Positions 45,064-53,939 of a stretch of 64,000 nt of DNA are shown here, in pieces. Numbering within the stretch: the stretch's first letter is position 1; each line of letters opens with the position of its first letter. A program made the translations under genes and the position numbers. This DNA is from Methylobacterium sp. FF17. Lineage in GTDB: Bacteria; Pseudomonadota; Alphaproteobacteria; Rhizobiales; Beijerinckiaceae. The stretch spans positions 5,671,274-5,735,273 of the forward strand of contig NZ_CP107532.1 in NCBI RefSeq assembly GCF_025813715.1, written 5' to 3'. The notes under the pieces are model-generated. The model did no database searches. It saw only the letters and a list, made by a program, of their open reading frames with translations, and had not been told where the DNA came from.

Positions 45064-45211
45064 GGCATGGTCCTTCGATCCGAAAGTGTCGGTTGGGCGA
45101 CGATACCGCCATTTCGGGACTTGTGGCGCCGCGCGACCCTCGCTATACGATCGCCCATCGGCCGGGAAGCACGGATCGCCGCAGCGATCACCGAACGCCT
45201 CCCACCGGTCC

Positions 45212-45286
45212 GCGCCCATCGTCTAGCGGTTAGGACAGGTCCCTCTCACGGATCAGACCGGGGTTCGATTCCCCGTGGGCGCGCCA
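45212..45286 (+). tRNA. tRNA-Glu (anticodon CTC)
   Basis: 75 nt including encoded CCA. Acceptor GCGCCCA (45212-45218) pairs with TGGGCGC (45276-45282); discriminator G; anticodon loop CTCTCAC with CTC; T arm CGGGG-TTCGATT-CCCCG. The accessory-looking segment begins right after it. Confidence 0.97.
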
Positions 45287-45354
45287 ACAATTTCAGCCAC
45301 TCAGCTTCATTTCGCATCTCGTCTCACACTGCCGACTCGCATAGCGGTTTGAGA

Positions 45355-45744
45355 GTGACGACTGTCGCTCGAGATCCCGCCCTTCTCAGCAGTCTGCGCG
45401 AGCGCGTCACAGATGCGGCTGGTCCGGATCGTGCGCTGTTTGCCGAGGTGTGGTTCGCCTGCACCGGAAAGCAGTCACCGGACACGAAAGCCCGCTTCGC
45501 AATCCTGCTTGATGCGAAGGCTTGGACAGATGCTGCTCTCTTGCTGACACGCTCAGCCTTGCCGGAGTGGCGCATCTCCGTGGCGGCTGTAGCCGGATCT
45601 ATCCTGGTGGAGATCAGGGTGCCGCAGGCCGCGACGAGAGTGGGCACGGCCGCGCCTCAGATGGCCGACCGATCGGACGGGCTTGGTTGGGTGATCCTCG
45701 CAGCAGTCCTGGACGAATTGCTCGCAGAACGACTGACGCCTTGA
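45355..45744 (+). CDS. hypothetical protein, phage ABA-sandwich-like family
   Basis: 129 residues from a GTG at 45355 (TTG at 45349 possible). The pattern LRERVTDAAGPDRALFAEVW, then DAKAWTDAALLLTRSALPEW, and a final helix WVILAAVLDELLAE resembles the small phage/plasmid proteins with an alpha-beta-alpha sandwich (GPDR...LP.W...A..L) that are frequent in methylobacteria and on prophages. Soluble. It is the first gene after tRNA-Glu and supports the view that foreign DNA entered here. Family assignment is by pattern only. Confidence 0.55.
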   Translation: MTTVARDPALLSSLRERVTDAAGPDRALFAEVWFACTGKQSPDTKARFAILLDAKAWTDAALLLTRSALPEWRISVAAVAGSILVEIRVPQAATRVGTAAPQMADRSDGLGWVILAAVLDELLAERLTP

Positions 45745-45818
45745 TGCGCTGGGACGCGACAGCTCTATCGGGATAACGTCTTTAACAGGCGTCACTCCGA
45801 TCGCTTCAAGGCACCCCA

Positions 45819-46100
45819 ATGAAAATCGCCGTCCTATCGCTGGCAGCCATCAGCCTGCTCATGGTGGACCGTGCGGACGCGCAGAGCCTTCAGCCTCCAC
45901 CCGATGGCCCGAGCACGAGAGAAGCCCCTCGTACGAAGCGTGAGCGGGCTCTCGACTTGGATGGGAAGCCTCGTGGTCAGAGGGAGCTGTCGGCTCCTGA
46001 CGAGGACGGGTACTCGACCGAGGAGCCGGATGACGACGAGGACGACGATCTCGGCGAGGCCCTTCGAGAAGTCCGACCGGGGGCGCCGCGGCCGCTCTGA
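45819..46100 (+). CDS. small secreted acidic protein
   Basis: 93 residues. Signal peptide MKIAVLSLAAISLLMVDRADA then QSLQPPPDGP. The mature part is charged, with a strongly acidic stretch (EEPDDDEDDDLGEALRE) that could bind divalent cations or be disordered. No domain recognised. Confidence 0.55.
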   Translation: MKIAVLSLAAISLLMVDRADAQSLQPPPDGPSTREAPRTKRERALDLDGKPRGQRELSAPDEDGYSTEEPDDDEDDDLGEALREVRPGAPRPL

Positions 46101-46329
46101 ATGCGGCCGCCCCTCGTGCTTACCTGGCCGCTTACCTTCGCGGCCGCAGGGGTCCGCGCCAAGCCCGCATCCACCCTGGACGGGCTGTGCCGTTGCTCGG
46201 CCCGTATGGTCGACCGATACGCCGACTAAGCCGGGGCGTTCGGTTGGACCACTCTGGAGGCCTGGGACGCACACCCTGCGGCCGGTGGCCTCTATCTCGT
46301 CAGGTGCCGAAGGGACGACGGAAGTGCAC

Positions 46330-46521
46330 ATGCCCGACAAGCGAGATCGCAAAACCACGCCGCTGGCCAACGATACGCCAGACCGGTCTCCCGCTGGCAT
46401 GCGCGCAACGGCCGATCGCATCGATGAGCGATCCTCGCAAGGGTTCTACGTCCCTCCCTCGGCTGCCATCCTCAACGCCGAGGCGCTGCGAACCCTCGCG
46501 TGCGACCATGAGAAGGGGTGA
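46330..46521 (+). CDS. small hypothetical protein
   Basis: 63 residues, MPDKRDRKTTPLANDTPDRS to LACDHEKG, hydrophilic, no signal. GGAAG lies seven bases before the ATG. The next gene (antiporter) follows 48 bp later on the same strand. Not recognised; small size keeps confidence low. Confidence 0.4.
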   Translation: MPDKRDRKTTPLANDTPDRSPAGMRATADRIDERSSQGFYVPPSAAILNAEALRTLACDHEKG

Positions 46522-46569
46522 CGTCAGCGCAGGCCAGGAACGTCGCCGGACGGGCGGGGTTCGTCCGGC

Positions 46570-47844
46570 ATGGAACCTTACATTCTCGCCCTGGCGGGCT
46601 TCGGCACGCTGGTCCTCCTCACCGCTTGGCTGCCGATGGTGCTCAAGCAACTGCCGCTCTCCCTTCCCATCTGCTGCGTCGGGATCGGGGCGATCCTTCC
46701 GACGCTGCTCGATTTGTCTGGCACCAGCCTTCATCCGCAGGAACACCTCGGCCTGGTCGAACGCCTGAGCGAGTTCGTGGTGATCGTCTCGCTGATGGGC
46801 GCAGGGCTCAAGCTCGACCGCCTCATCGGCTGGAAGCGCTGGATCGTGACCTGGCGCCTTCTCGGCATCGCCATGCCCCTCACTATCCTGGTCCTGGTCG
46901 GGCTGGCCTCCGGACTCCTCGAGCTCGGTCCGGCGGCGGCCCTGCTTCTTGCGGCGTCGCTTGCCCCGACCGATCCCGTGCTCGCCTCGGACGTCCAGGT
47001 CGGCCCCCCGCAGCAAGGGCAAGAGGACGAGATGCGCTTCGCCCTGACCTCGGAAGCGGGCCTCAACGACGGTCTCGCCTTTCCTTTCGTTCACCTCGCC
47101 ATCGCGCTTGCGGCGGCCGAGGGCTTCGGGGCGTGGCAGTTCGGTTCCTGGTTCACGGTCGACGTCCTCTGGAAGATCGGCGTCGGAATCGCCCTGGGCG
47201 CCGGGGTCGGGCGGGGCATGGGCTGGCTCACGTTCCACCTGCCCAACAATGCCCGGCTGTCGCGGACCGGCGACGGTCTCGTGGCGCTCGGCATCACCTG
47301 CCTGACCTATGCCGTCGTCGAGGTCGCGCACGGCTACGGCTTCATCGGCGTCTTCGTCGCCGCCCTGGCGCTTCGGTCCGCCCATCGCGGGCATGACTAT
47401 CACCACAAGATGCACGATTACGCCGAGGAGCTTGAGAGGCTGCTCATGATGGTGCTGCTGGTCGGCTTCGGCGCCGCGCTCGCCGGTGGCGGCCTTCTGA
47501 AGGCGCTGACGTGGCAGGGCGTCGCCTTTGCGCTCCTGGCTCTGTTCGTCGTGCGCCCCGTCTGTGGTTGGCTCAGCCTGCTGGGGTCGGACCGTCCCGC
47601 GGTCGAACGGGCGGTCATCAGCTTCTTCGGTATCAGGGGGCTGGGGACGATCTACTATATGGCCTACGGGATGCACCACGCCGCCTTCGAGCAGGCCGAG
47701 CTCCTCTGGAGCGTCGCGGGCCTGACCATCCTGATCTCCATCCTGCTCCACGGGGTGACCGTGACACCGACGCTCCGCTTCATCGACCGCCGCAGCGGTC
47801 GCGACACGGAAAGCGCGCAAATGGGTCTTCCTCTGACGACCTGA
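46570..47844 (+). CDS. CPA1-type cation:proton antiporter (first of two)
   Basis: 424 residues, about twelve membrane helices. Antiporter core: LAPTDPVLASDV (Asp135, unwound helix 4) and SEAGLNDGLAFPF (Asn166-Asp167, ion site of helix 5), then FFGIRGLGTIYYMAYG, the conserved FxGxRG-like helix. Exchanges Na+ or K+ for H+. The central loop has a His-rich stretch (RGHDYHHKMHDYAEE), which may sense pH or metal. It belongs to a different branch from the antiporter at 54,077. Ends in a soluble tail of about 20 residues, without a large regulatory domain. Confidence 0.92.
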   Translation: MEPYILALAGFGTLVLLTAWLPMVLKQLPLSLPICCVGIGAILPTLLDLSGTSLHPQEHLGLVERLSEFVVIVSLMGAGLKLDRLIGWKRWIVTWRLLGIAMPLTILVLVGLASGLLELGPAAALLLAASLAPTDPVLASDVQVGPPQQGQEDEMRFALTSEAGLNDGLAFPFVHLAIALAAAEGFGAWQFGSWFTVDVLWKIGVGIALGAGVGRGMGWLTFHLPNNARLSRTGDGLVALGITCLTYAVVEVAHGYGFIGVFVAALALRSAHRGHDYHHKMHDYAEELERLLMMVLLVGFGAALAGGGLLKALTWQGVAFALLALFVVRPVCGWLSLLGSDRPAVERAVISFFGIRGLGTIYYMAYGMHHAAFEQAELLWSVAGLTILISILLHGVTVTPTLRFIDRRSGRDTESAQMGLPLTT

Positions 47845-47871
47845 CCACGGCTGATGGACCCGGGGGCCTGC

Positions 47872-48111
47872 TCAGTTCGGATAGAGGTTGCCAAGGAAGG
47901 CGCGCAACTCGATGCGCCGAAGGTCGGCCTCGACGGCACTCACGGCCGCATCGCAGATCTCACCGGCGTCCCGAAGCTCGCTCAGGCGCCGGCGTGCGGC
48001 CAGGAGCGCCCGACGCCGCAACTCGTCCTTGGTGGAGGACGAACAAGCCTGCGTCGGCACCCCACGCCGGACTTGGGTCGGTCCCGGCCTGAGCCGACGG
48101 TACCAGTTCAC
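47872..48111 (-). CDS. small helical protein, resembles an antiporter C-terminal tail
   Basis: 79 residues, GTG start, GAGG seven bases upstream, directly after the stop of the 69-residue membrane protein. The helical core KDELRRRALLAARRRLSELR followed by DAGEICDAAVSAVEADLRRIE looks like the cytosolic C-terminal helix of CPA1 antiporters, while the antiporter encoded just upstream on the other strand lacks such a tail. It may be a free regulatory tail or a remnant of a lost gene. Hypothesis only. Confidence 0.45.
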   Translation of the reverse strand: MNWYRRLRPGPTQVRRGVPTQACSSSTKDELRRRALLAARRRLSELRDAGEICDAAVSAVEADLRRIELRAFLGNLYPN

Positions 48112-48120
48112 GGCGCCGCC

Positions 48121-48330
48121 TCAGAGCAACTCGGTTGCGGCCGGAACCGGCATGCTCGCGAGACCCTTCGCTGCCCCGACCCAGTTCGCGAGACCAACCA
48201 GGCAGAGGCCGCCCAGAAGGGCCACCCCCACCACCGCCAGCACGAGGTCGGACGTGCGCATATCGCTACGGACCTGCCGGTCGATGGACGCCATGCGAGC
48301 CCGACGGATCTTGGATCGGTCGACAATCAT
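48121..48330 (-). CDS. small single-pass membrane protein
   Basis: 69 residues from the ATG at 48330 with GGGAG upstream. A basic N-terminus (MIVDRSKIRRARMASIDRQV) and one helix (DLVLAVVGVALLGGLCLVGL) then a short outside tail ending PAATELL. Next gene begins ten bases on, so a two-gene unit is likely. Not recognised. Confidence 0.5.
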   Translation of the reverse strand: MIVDRSKIRRARMASIDRQVRSDMRTSDLVLAVVGVALLGGLCLVGLANWVGAAKGLASMPVPAATELL

Positions 48331-49191
48331 CTTCGCTCCCTTCGCGTTGTTCTCAACCGGGCAGACGGAGGGGCTCCCGGTATCATCCGTCCCCGAGTCA
48401 CCGCGACGCGACCGGCGGCCGCCGGCCGAGGCTCCCGCCAGATGGGACCGTCCTCCGCCTGCGGGCGCATGCCCGATGCCCGGACTTTCGACTGTCATGT
48501 CAGCTTCGAGACCGTGAGGTCACGCTCGCCAACGTCGGTGAAGGAGCCGGTTCCGACCGACCCTTCAGGACGCTCATGGAACCGTCCGTCTCCAGGACGA
48601 CGGCATCCACGTCGGCAAGATCTTCGGCTCCGAAGCCCCGGGCTCGTCGCGAGTTCCTACGATGACATGAGCGCCACCGAGGCCGCCGCCGTAGCGCGCG
48701 ACGTCCTCGACGGAGCACACCCGTGTCGAAGGCGAACGCGGCCTATTGTTCATCGCAGAGGGAAGCGTTCCCCGCCGTCTTCCGCCCCAGTCGCGTGCAA
48801 GCCGCGCCGTTCGTGCCAATGCTGTTCTCATGCCGCTCCTCTTGGGTTCGACCCCGTCGAGGTCCGTACCGGGTCGAGGGCAGGGTCCGAGGATCGTGGT
48901 TAAGCAATCCTAAACAGGCAACTGCTGGCTTGGGTCGGTTGCGAAGGCGCACGGAGGCGGTGTCAGGGCTATCCCGACACGGCTGCGGTCTTCCCGGACT
49001 GCCGATCCACCGCCGATGCACCAGATCATTCGTCAGGCGGCAGGCGGTTGCCCTGACAGGCATCGCCGCCGGTTCCGGACGGACATCCACCGAGCGGATT
49101 ACCGAACCGGATCGCCCCCTCGTCGGGAGCCGTCCCGCCGCCCTTGCGGCGCACGCCCCTGTCCTCCTGAGCCCTCATGGAGTTGCATCCG
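48331..49191. other. degenerate stretch between small genes
   Basis: 860 bp with no complete supported gene. It contains a DUF421-like remnant (48539-48649, minus). Elsewhere several short frames overlap without start signals or codon bias; nothing else recognised. Probable scrapyard of decayed genes. Confidence 0.5.
48539..48649 (-). pseudogene. fragment of a DUF421/YetF-type membrane protein
   Basis: One minus frame reads ARGFGAEDLADVDAVVLETD then GSMSVLKG, which matches the conserved C-terminal segment of DUF421 proteins (consensus like GI-x-L-x-x-V-x-x-AVLE-x-DG-x-SV). The membrane domain that should precede it is absent and the surrounding frame is unrelated, so it is a remnant of a larger gene. 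Confidence 0.4.
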
Positions 49192-49608
49192 ATGAAACAC
49201 CTCGCAGTCGCCCTCGCGGCGGCCTCATCCCTCGTCCTGTTCTCGCCGGCGAGCGAGGCGCGTCCCTATGGCAGGGGGCATGGCTTCCACGGCCACCATA
49301 ACGGTCTCCATGGCTTCCGGGGCGGGCACGGCTACCGTGGGGGCCGCATCCGGCACCATCATCGGCATTTCGGCGGATATCGCGGCGGCTTCCGCCCCGC
49401 GGGCTACCGATACGGCCGCCACTACGGCCGGTCCGGCTACCGGCGCGGTTATCCCGGCGTCGGTCTTGCCGCCGGCCTCGGGCTTGGCTTGGCCGCCGCC
49501 GCGGTCCGACCCGCCTACTATGGCCCCTCCTATGGCTACGGGTACGGGTACGCCCCGGTCGGATACGGCTACGGCGCCCGTCGTCCGGTCTATGGCTGCG
49601 GCTACTGA
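49192..49608 (+). CDS. secreted Gly/Tyr/His-rich repetitive protein
   Basis: 138 residues. Signal peptide MKHLAVALAAASSLVLFSPA with cleavage near SEA-RP. The mature part is built of short Gly-rich units with His, Arg and Tyr (GHGFHGHHNGLHGFRGGHGY, then YRYGRHYGRSGYRRGYPG) around a hydrophobic Ala/Gly/Leu stretch (GVGLAAGLGLGLAAAAV), ending in Tyr/Gly pairs. Such proteins may bind metals through His or stiffen the envelope; no function is proven. GGAG precedes the ATG. Confidence 0.72.
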   Translation: MKHLAVALAAASSLVLFSPASEARPYGRGHGFHGHHNGLHGFRGGHGYRGGRIRHHHRHFGGYRGGFRPAGYRYGRHYGRSGYRRGYPGVGLAAGLGLGLAAAAVRPAYYGPSYGYGYGYAPVGYGYGARRPVYGCGY

Positions 49609-49718
49609 GCCGACCTCGAAGGGATCCAGCGCTCGCGGATCAGCGAGAGCGTTCGGCCCCCTCTCGGCCGGCTCACCGTGCGATGCCGGGCCTCTAAGAT
49701 GAACCCCAGGAGAGCTTC

Positions 49719-50225
49719 ATGAAGACCATCGTAGTCGGCGCACTTTTCGCCACCACCATGCTCGCGGCGCCTGCGCTCGCCCAGGATAAATCGGCGACGC
49801 CGTCGGACGGTCAGGCGAAGCCCATAGCGGCACCGCCGTCCGGTACGGCCATGCCGGCGACGTCCGGCGTCACGGGCGGATCTGGCGGCATGGTCATGGC
49901 CGATACGGCGACCGCCAAGATCAAGTTCATCACGGCCAAGCCCGCCGAGGTCACCGCGTCGAAGCTCGTGGGCAAGAACCTGTACAACAAGCAGAACGAG
50001 AACGTGGGCGAGATCGAGGACCTCGTGATCGACCAGGGCAAGACGGTCACAGGCGTGGTCGTCAGCGTCGGCGGCTTCCTCGGCATGGGCGAGCGCTACG
50101 TCATGGTGGACCCGTCCTCGATCTTCCTTCACCGCGCCGACGGGAAGCTGAAGGCCATGGTCGACGCCGACAAGGACGCGGTGAAGAACGCGCCCGAGTT
50201 CAAGTACGACAAGAACAAGTCCTGA
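49719..50225 (+). CDS. secreted PRC-barrel domain protein
   Basis: 168 residues. Signal peptide MKTIVVGALFATTMLAAPALA then a Ser/Pro/Gly linker, then the PRC-barrel (ASKLVGKNLYNKQNENVGEI followed by EDLVIDQGKTVTGVVVSVGG and FLGMGERYVMVDPSSIFLHR). CAGGAG precedes the ATG. PRC-barrels of this secreted alphaproteobacterial kind are often stress induced; binding partner unknown. Confidence 0.9.
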   Translation: MKTIVVGALFATTMLAAPALAQDKSATPSDGQAKPIAAPPSGTAMPATSGVTGGSGGMVMADTATAKIKFITAKPAEVTASKLVGKNLYNKQNENVGEIEDLVIDQGKTVTGVVVSVGGFLGMGERYVMVDPSSIFLHRADGKLKAMVDADKDAVKNAPEFKYDKNKS

Positions 50226-50450
50226 GCGCAGGTCGCGGGGCGGCCTCGGTACGGTGCCGGGTCGCTCCGCGACGCGACCCAGTGGGATTGGCGCATCGGT
50301 CAAGCCAAGATCGGTCCTCGCGGTGTCGGGATTGCCCTGACACCTGTCGGTGAGAACGGCGGGCAAGGGGGATCAAGCTTGTCGGCTGTGAGGGAGCCAA
50401 GGCACCTTGCCACCGTCACGCTTTTCGAGATGACGGAGAGGCAAGCGCCG

Positions 50451-50681
50451 ATGATCATGGACATCATCAAGCAGGGCGGTCGTGCCCGTACCACCGGACG
50501 TCCGAGGGATGCCTGTCCCTATCCAGCGGATTCACGCGAACGCCGGGCCTGGTTCGAGGGCTACGACGGGTCGACCTGGGAGATCTCAGCCCGGGTTCCC
50601 CATCCGAGCGTGACGCTCCGTGGGGTCGCAACCCACCCCGAGGGGCTGAGCGGTTCGGATCTCGCGCTGTCCGCGACTTGA
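50451..50681 (+). CDS. ribosome-modulation-factor/CrpP-like small protein
   Basis: 76 residues from the ATG at 50451 (GGAGAGG about nine bases upstream). The core GRPRDACPYPADSRERRAWF then EGYD matches the short RMF/CrpP fold: paired residues G-x-R, CPY and a W/E-G-Y/W turn. RMF dimerises ribosomes in stationary phase; CrpP relatives modify ciprofloxacin in some reports. The 28-residue C-terminal extension is unusual in RMF. Which role applies is open. Confidence 0.65.
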   Translation: MIMDIIKQGGRARTTGRPRDACPYPADSRERRAWFEGYDGSTWEISARVPHPSVTLRGVATHPEGLSGSDLALSAT

Positions 50682-50783
50682 GCCTTGGGTGCCGGAGAGC
50701 GGCCATAGGCGCCTTCCCGCCTCGGTCTCCTCCTGCCCCCGGCGGCTCCGCGATAGCGCGCATGAACCGGAAGGGGACGCACG

Positions 50784-51065
50784 ATGGGCAGGCGAAGTCC
50801 GTCAGCGCCTTGGGTTCGGCCGTTGGGCCGGTTGGAGCGCGTGGTCACGGCCCTGGTGGAGGCGCGGCTTCATGATGGGTCGGACGGGCCACCGAACCTC
50901 GTGCAGCGTCTTCGCCACCTGGAACGAAGCGTGCTCGACGCGGACTGCGACCGCCAGGCTCTTCAGGTCATCGCCTCCGGGCGACGCCTCCTGGGTGATG
51001 CCGACGAAGCGGTCGCCTTGCCGAAGCCCTCAGGCCTCGCAATCGACGACGACGAACCTGCTTGA
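50784..51065 (+). CDS. small hypothetical protein
   Basis: 93 residues, MGRRSPSAPWVRPLGRLERV to GLAIDDDEPA. Helical, charged, no signal. Contains LVQRLRHLERSVLDADCDRQ. No domain recognised. Same strand as the kinase gene, 111 bp before it. Confidence 0.45.
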   Translation: MGRRSPSAPWVRPLGRLERVVTALVEARLHDGSDGPPNLVQRLRHLERSVLDADCDRQALQVIASGRRLLGDADEAVALPKPSGLAIDDDEPA

Positions 51066-51176
51066 GCTTGCCGACCCGGAAGGCTCCCATGAGCTCTTGG
51101 CCGGGTGGCAGGGCGGACTTGCGAAGTGCCCCGGCGGGTCCCCTACCCATGGCGGAGCCCGTTCGAGCCGCAACGC

Positions 51177-53255
51177 ATGATCTTCCTGAATAGAGGTGTC
51201 ACCGACCAGACCGGCCAAGCGCAACTGAACCGCGGCAACGGCCGCACGTTCGTCGCGCTCGCCGTCGCGGCGGCCATTCCCGTGCTGCTGCTCAGCGGCT
51301 GGGTCGCGACCCTCATGGCCCAGCAGCAGCGCGACCTCAGCCGCAATGCCGCGGTGGCGAGTGCCACCCGCGTCGCGGAGCGCGTCGCCTCCGACATCGC
51401 CGCGCAGGTCGCCGTCCTGCAAGCGGAGGCCGCTTCCGCCACCCTCGACAAACCGGACCTCGCCACCTTCTACGCCGAGGCCGAGCGGCTCAAACGGGCC
51501 CATCCCCTATGGGAGACCGTCGAGCTCGCAACGCCAGACGGCGCCCAGGTCGTCAACCTCCTGCGCTCCCTCGACGACGTCCTCGGGCCGACGGCCGACC
51601 GGAAGAGCTTCGACGCAGTCGTGGCGACGCGTCATGCCGTGGTCGGGGGCATCGGACCCGTCGGGTTGATCTCCGGCAAGCGCCTCGTCGCGTTGCGGAC
51701 GCCCGTGATACGGAACGGTGAGCTCCGCTACGTCCTGTCGGTCGGCCTCGCCACCAACGCGGTCAGTTCGATCCTACGCGATGCCGGCGCGCCGGAGGGC
51801 TGGGTCGGCACCATCGTGGACGCGGACGGAAACACCATCGCGCGCACGCGCGCCGAGGCGAAGGAACTCGGGCACCCTGCGAACGCCGCCCTCAGGGAGG
51901 CCATCCGCCGGAAGCCCCAGGGCTTCTACACCGGCTCGACGCTGGAGGGCTCCAACGTCGAGGTGGTCTACCGGACGCTGAAGGACACCGGGGGCTGGTC
52001 GGTGCATTTCGGTATGCCGGTCGACGCGTTGAACGCGCCCGTATCGCGGTCGTACCTCCTCCTGGGAAGCGGCAGCGCCCTCAGCATCGGCCTCGCCCTC
52101 GCGTTGGTCGGCCTGGTCGGCCGAGACATGGCACAGCGGCGGGCCGGCGAGCGGGCGAGGTTCGCGCTGGCGCTTAGGTCGAGCGAGGAGCAGGGCGCCG
52201 TGGCGGCCGAGGCCGCGGAACTCGGCACGTTGCGCTGGGACACGGTCCGGGGAAAGGTCATCGGGTCGCCACGGGCCGCCCACCTCCTCGCTTGGCGGGC
52301 GCAGGTCACGGGGGATGGCGAGACCGAGGCGGACGCCGGTGAGGTCATCGAAGCGGTGCACGCCAAAGATCGTGCACGTTTGACCGAGGAGCTCCACCGG
52401 AGCGCGGCCGGTGTTGCGATCCTGGACGTCGAGTTCCGCGTCGACGGCTCCGGACAAGAGCCAAGATGGGTGCGTTTGAACGGTCGCGCGCCGCGCCTGG
52501 ACGAGGGTGCCCCGTCCGGATTGGTGTACGGCGTCGTCTCGGACATCGAGCCCCGCAAGCGCGCCGAGGCGGAGCGCCTCGAACTCCTCCGCCGCCTCGG
52601 CGAGGCGCAGGAGAACGAGCAGCGCCGGATCGCGCGCGAGCTTCACGACCAGGTCGGCCAGACCGTCACCGGTCTCTCGCTTGGACTGAAAGGCCTGGAG
52701 CGCCTGCTCGAAGGCAGCGACGCCCCAGCGGAGGCAGCGCGTCAGGTCCGCTGGCTGCAAACCCTCGCCGGGGAGATCGGACGCGACATCCACCGGGCCG
52801 CCGTGGACCTGCGTCCGACCGCCCTCGACGACCTCGGCTTGCGCGAGGCCCTCGTCACCCTTCTGCGCGAATGGGGCCTGCGCCATGGCACCCGTTCGGA
52901 CCTGGAGTTCCGTGGCGAACCCGTACGGTTACCCGCCGCAACGGAGAGCGCGGTCTACCGGATCGTGCAGGAGGCGCTCACCAACGTGCTCAAGCACGCG
53001 CGTGCGGCCACCGTGAGCGTCTCGGTCGAGCATCGTTCGAAAGAGATCCAGGTGATCATCGAGGATGACGGTGTCGGCTTCGATCCGGAGGCCGTAGGGC
53101 AAACGCTGCAAAACGTCCCCTTGGCCAAGCCTCGGTTGGGTCTCTCCGGCATCCGTGAGCGTTTAGCCCTACTCGGGGGAACGCTGACGCTGGAATCGTC
53201 CGCAGGCGTCGGCACGACGTTGTTCGTTCGCATTCCGGTCCCGGAGGCCGCCTGA
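51177..53255 (+). CDS. sensor histidine kinase, HisKA_3 (NarX/LiaS-like)
   Basis: 692 residues. Membrane helices at about 24-47 and 292-315 enclose a large extracytoplasmic sensor (about 245 residues, dCache-like, with QGFYTGSTLEGSNVEVVYRT). A PAS-like domain (about 350-460) follows; the phospho-acceptor His490 is in RRIARELHDQVGQTVTGLSL; then AVYRIVQEALTNVLKHARA and the ATPase lobe VIIEDDGVGFDPEA and LGLSGIRERLALLGG. It would pass phosphate to the adjacent LuxR-type regulator. The sensor type suggests a small-molecule or redox signal. Confidence 0.9.
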   Translation: MIFLNRGVTDQTGQAQLNRGNGRTFVALAVAAAIPVLLLSGWVATLMAQQQRDLSRNAAVASATRVAERVASDIAAQVAVLQAEAASATLDKPDLATFYAEAERLKRAHPLWETVELATPDGAQVVNLLRSLDDVLGPTADRKSFDAVVATRHAVVGGIGPVGLISGKRLVALRTPVIRNGELRYVLSVGLATNAVSSILRDAGAPEGWVGTIVDADGNTIARTRAEAKELGHPANAALREAIRRKPQGFYTGSTLEGSNVEVVYRTLKDTGGWSVHFGMPVDALNAPVSRSYLLLGSGSALSIGLALALVGLVGRDMAQRRAGERARFALALRSSEEQGAVAAEAAELGTLRWDTVRGKVIGSPRAAHLLAWRAQVTGDGETEADAGEVIEAVHAKDRARLTEELHRSAAGVAILDVEFRVDGSGQEPRWVRLNGRAPRLDEGAPSGLVYGVVSDIEPRKRAEAERLELLRRLGEAQENEQRRIARELHDQVGQTVTGLSLGLKGLERLLEGSDAPAEAARQVRWLQTLAGEIGRDIHRAAVDLRPTALDDLGLREALVTLLREWGLRHGTRSDLEFRGEPVRLPAATESAVYRIVQEALTNVLKHARAATVSVSVEHRSKEIQVIIEDDGVGFDPEAVGQTLQNVPLAKPRLGLSGIRERLALLGGTLTLESSAGVGTTLFVRIPVPEAA

Positions 53256-53258
53256 CGC

Positions 53259-53939
53259 ATGAGGGACTTGCCCATGGGCCACATCCGCATCGTCCTCGCC
53301 GACGACCATCCCATCGTCCTCGCCGGCATCCGGGCTTTGCTGAACGCGGACCCCGAACTGGAACTCGTGGGCGAGGCCACGAACGGCGGGGAGGCGCTGC
53401 CGTTGATCCGGTCCGTGGCGCCGGACGTCGCCGTGGTCGACGTCTCGATGCCTGGGCTCAACGGCCTCGAACTGACGGAACGGGTCACCGGCGCGTGCCC
53501 GGGCACCAAGATCCTCGTCCTCACGGTCCACGAGGACGCGGCCTACGTCCAGCCGATGCTGAAGGCGGGCGCAAAGGGCTATCTGCTGAAGCGTTCGGCC
53601 GCCGAGGACCTGCTGCGGGCGGTGCATGCCGTCGCCGCGGGCGGCGTCTACCTCGACCCGTCCGTCGCCGGGCATGCCCTGTCGGACGGCACGGCAATCG
53701 CGGGGGGCATCGGGTCGGCCGAGACCGGCGAGGCGCTCAGCCCGCGCGAGACGGAAACGCTGCGCCTGATCGCCCAGGGTTTCAGCAACAAGGAGATCGC
53801 CCGGCGCATCGATGTGAGCGTCAAGTCGGTCGAGACCTACAAGGCGCGGGCCGCCGAGAAGCTTGGGCTTCGTTCGCGTGCCGAGATCATCCGCTACGCC
53901 GCCTCGCATGGTTGGCTGGATGCGCTGACCCTGCGCTGA
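53259..53939 (+). CDS. NarL/LuxR-type response regulator
   Basis: 226 residues. Receiver pocket VLADDHPIVLAGI, phospho-acceptor Asp61 in VVDVSMPGLNG, conserved Thr in LTVHED and Lys in GYLLKRSAAEDLL; C-terminal LuxR helix-turn-helix (SPRETETLRLIAQGFSNKEI then ARRIDVSVKSVETYKARAAE). Three bases after the kinase stop; an in-frame ATG at 53274 is also plausible. Binds DNA after phosphorylation; the antiporter gene downstream (54,077) is a natural candidate target. Confidence 0.93.
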   Translation: MRDLPMGHIRIVLADDHPIVLAGIRALLNADPELELVGEATNGGEALPLIRSVAPDVAVVDVSMPGLNGLELTERVTGACPGTKILVLTVHEDAAYVQPMLKAGAKGYLLKRSAAEDLLRAVHAVAAGGVYLDPSVAGHALSDGTAIAGGIGSAETGEALSPRETETLRLIAQGFSNKEIARRIDVSVKSVETYKARAAEKLGLRSRAEIIRYAASHGWLDALTLR

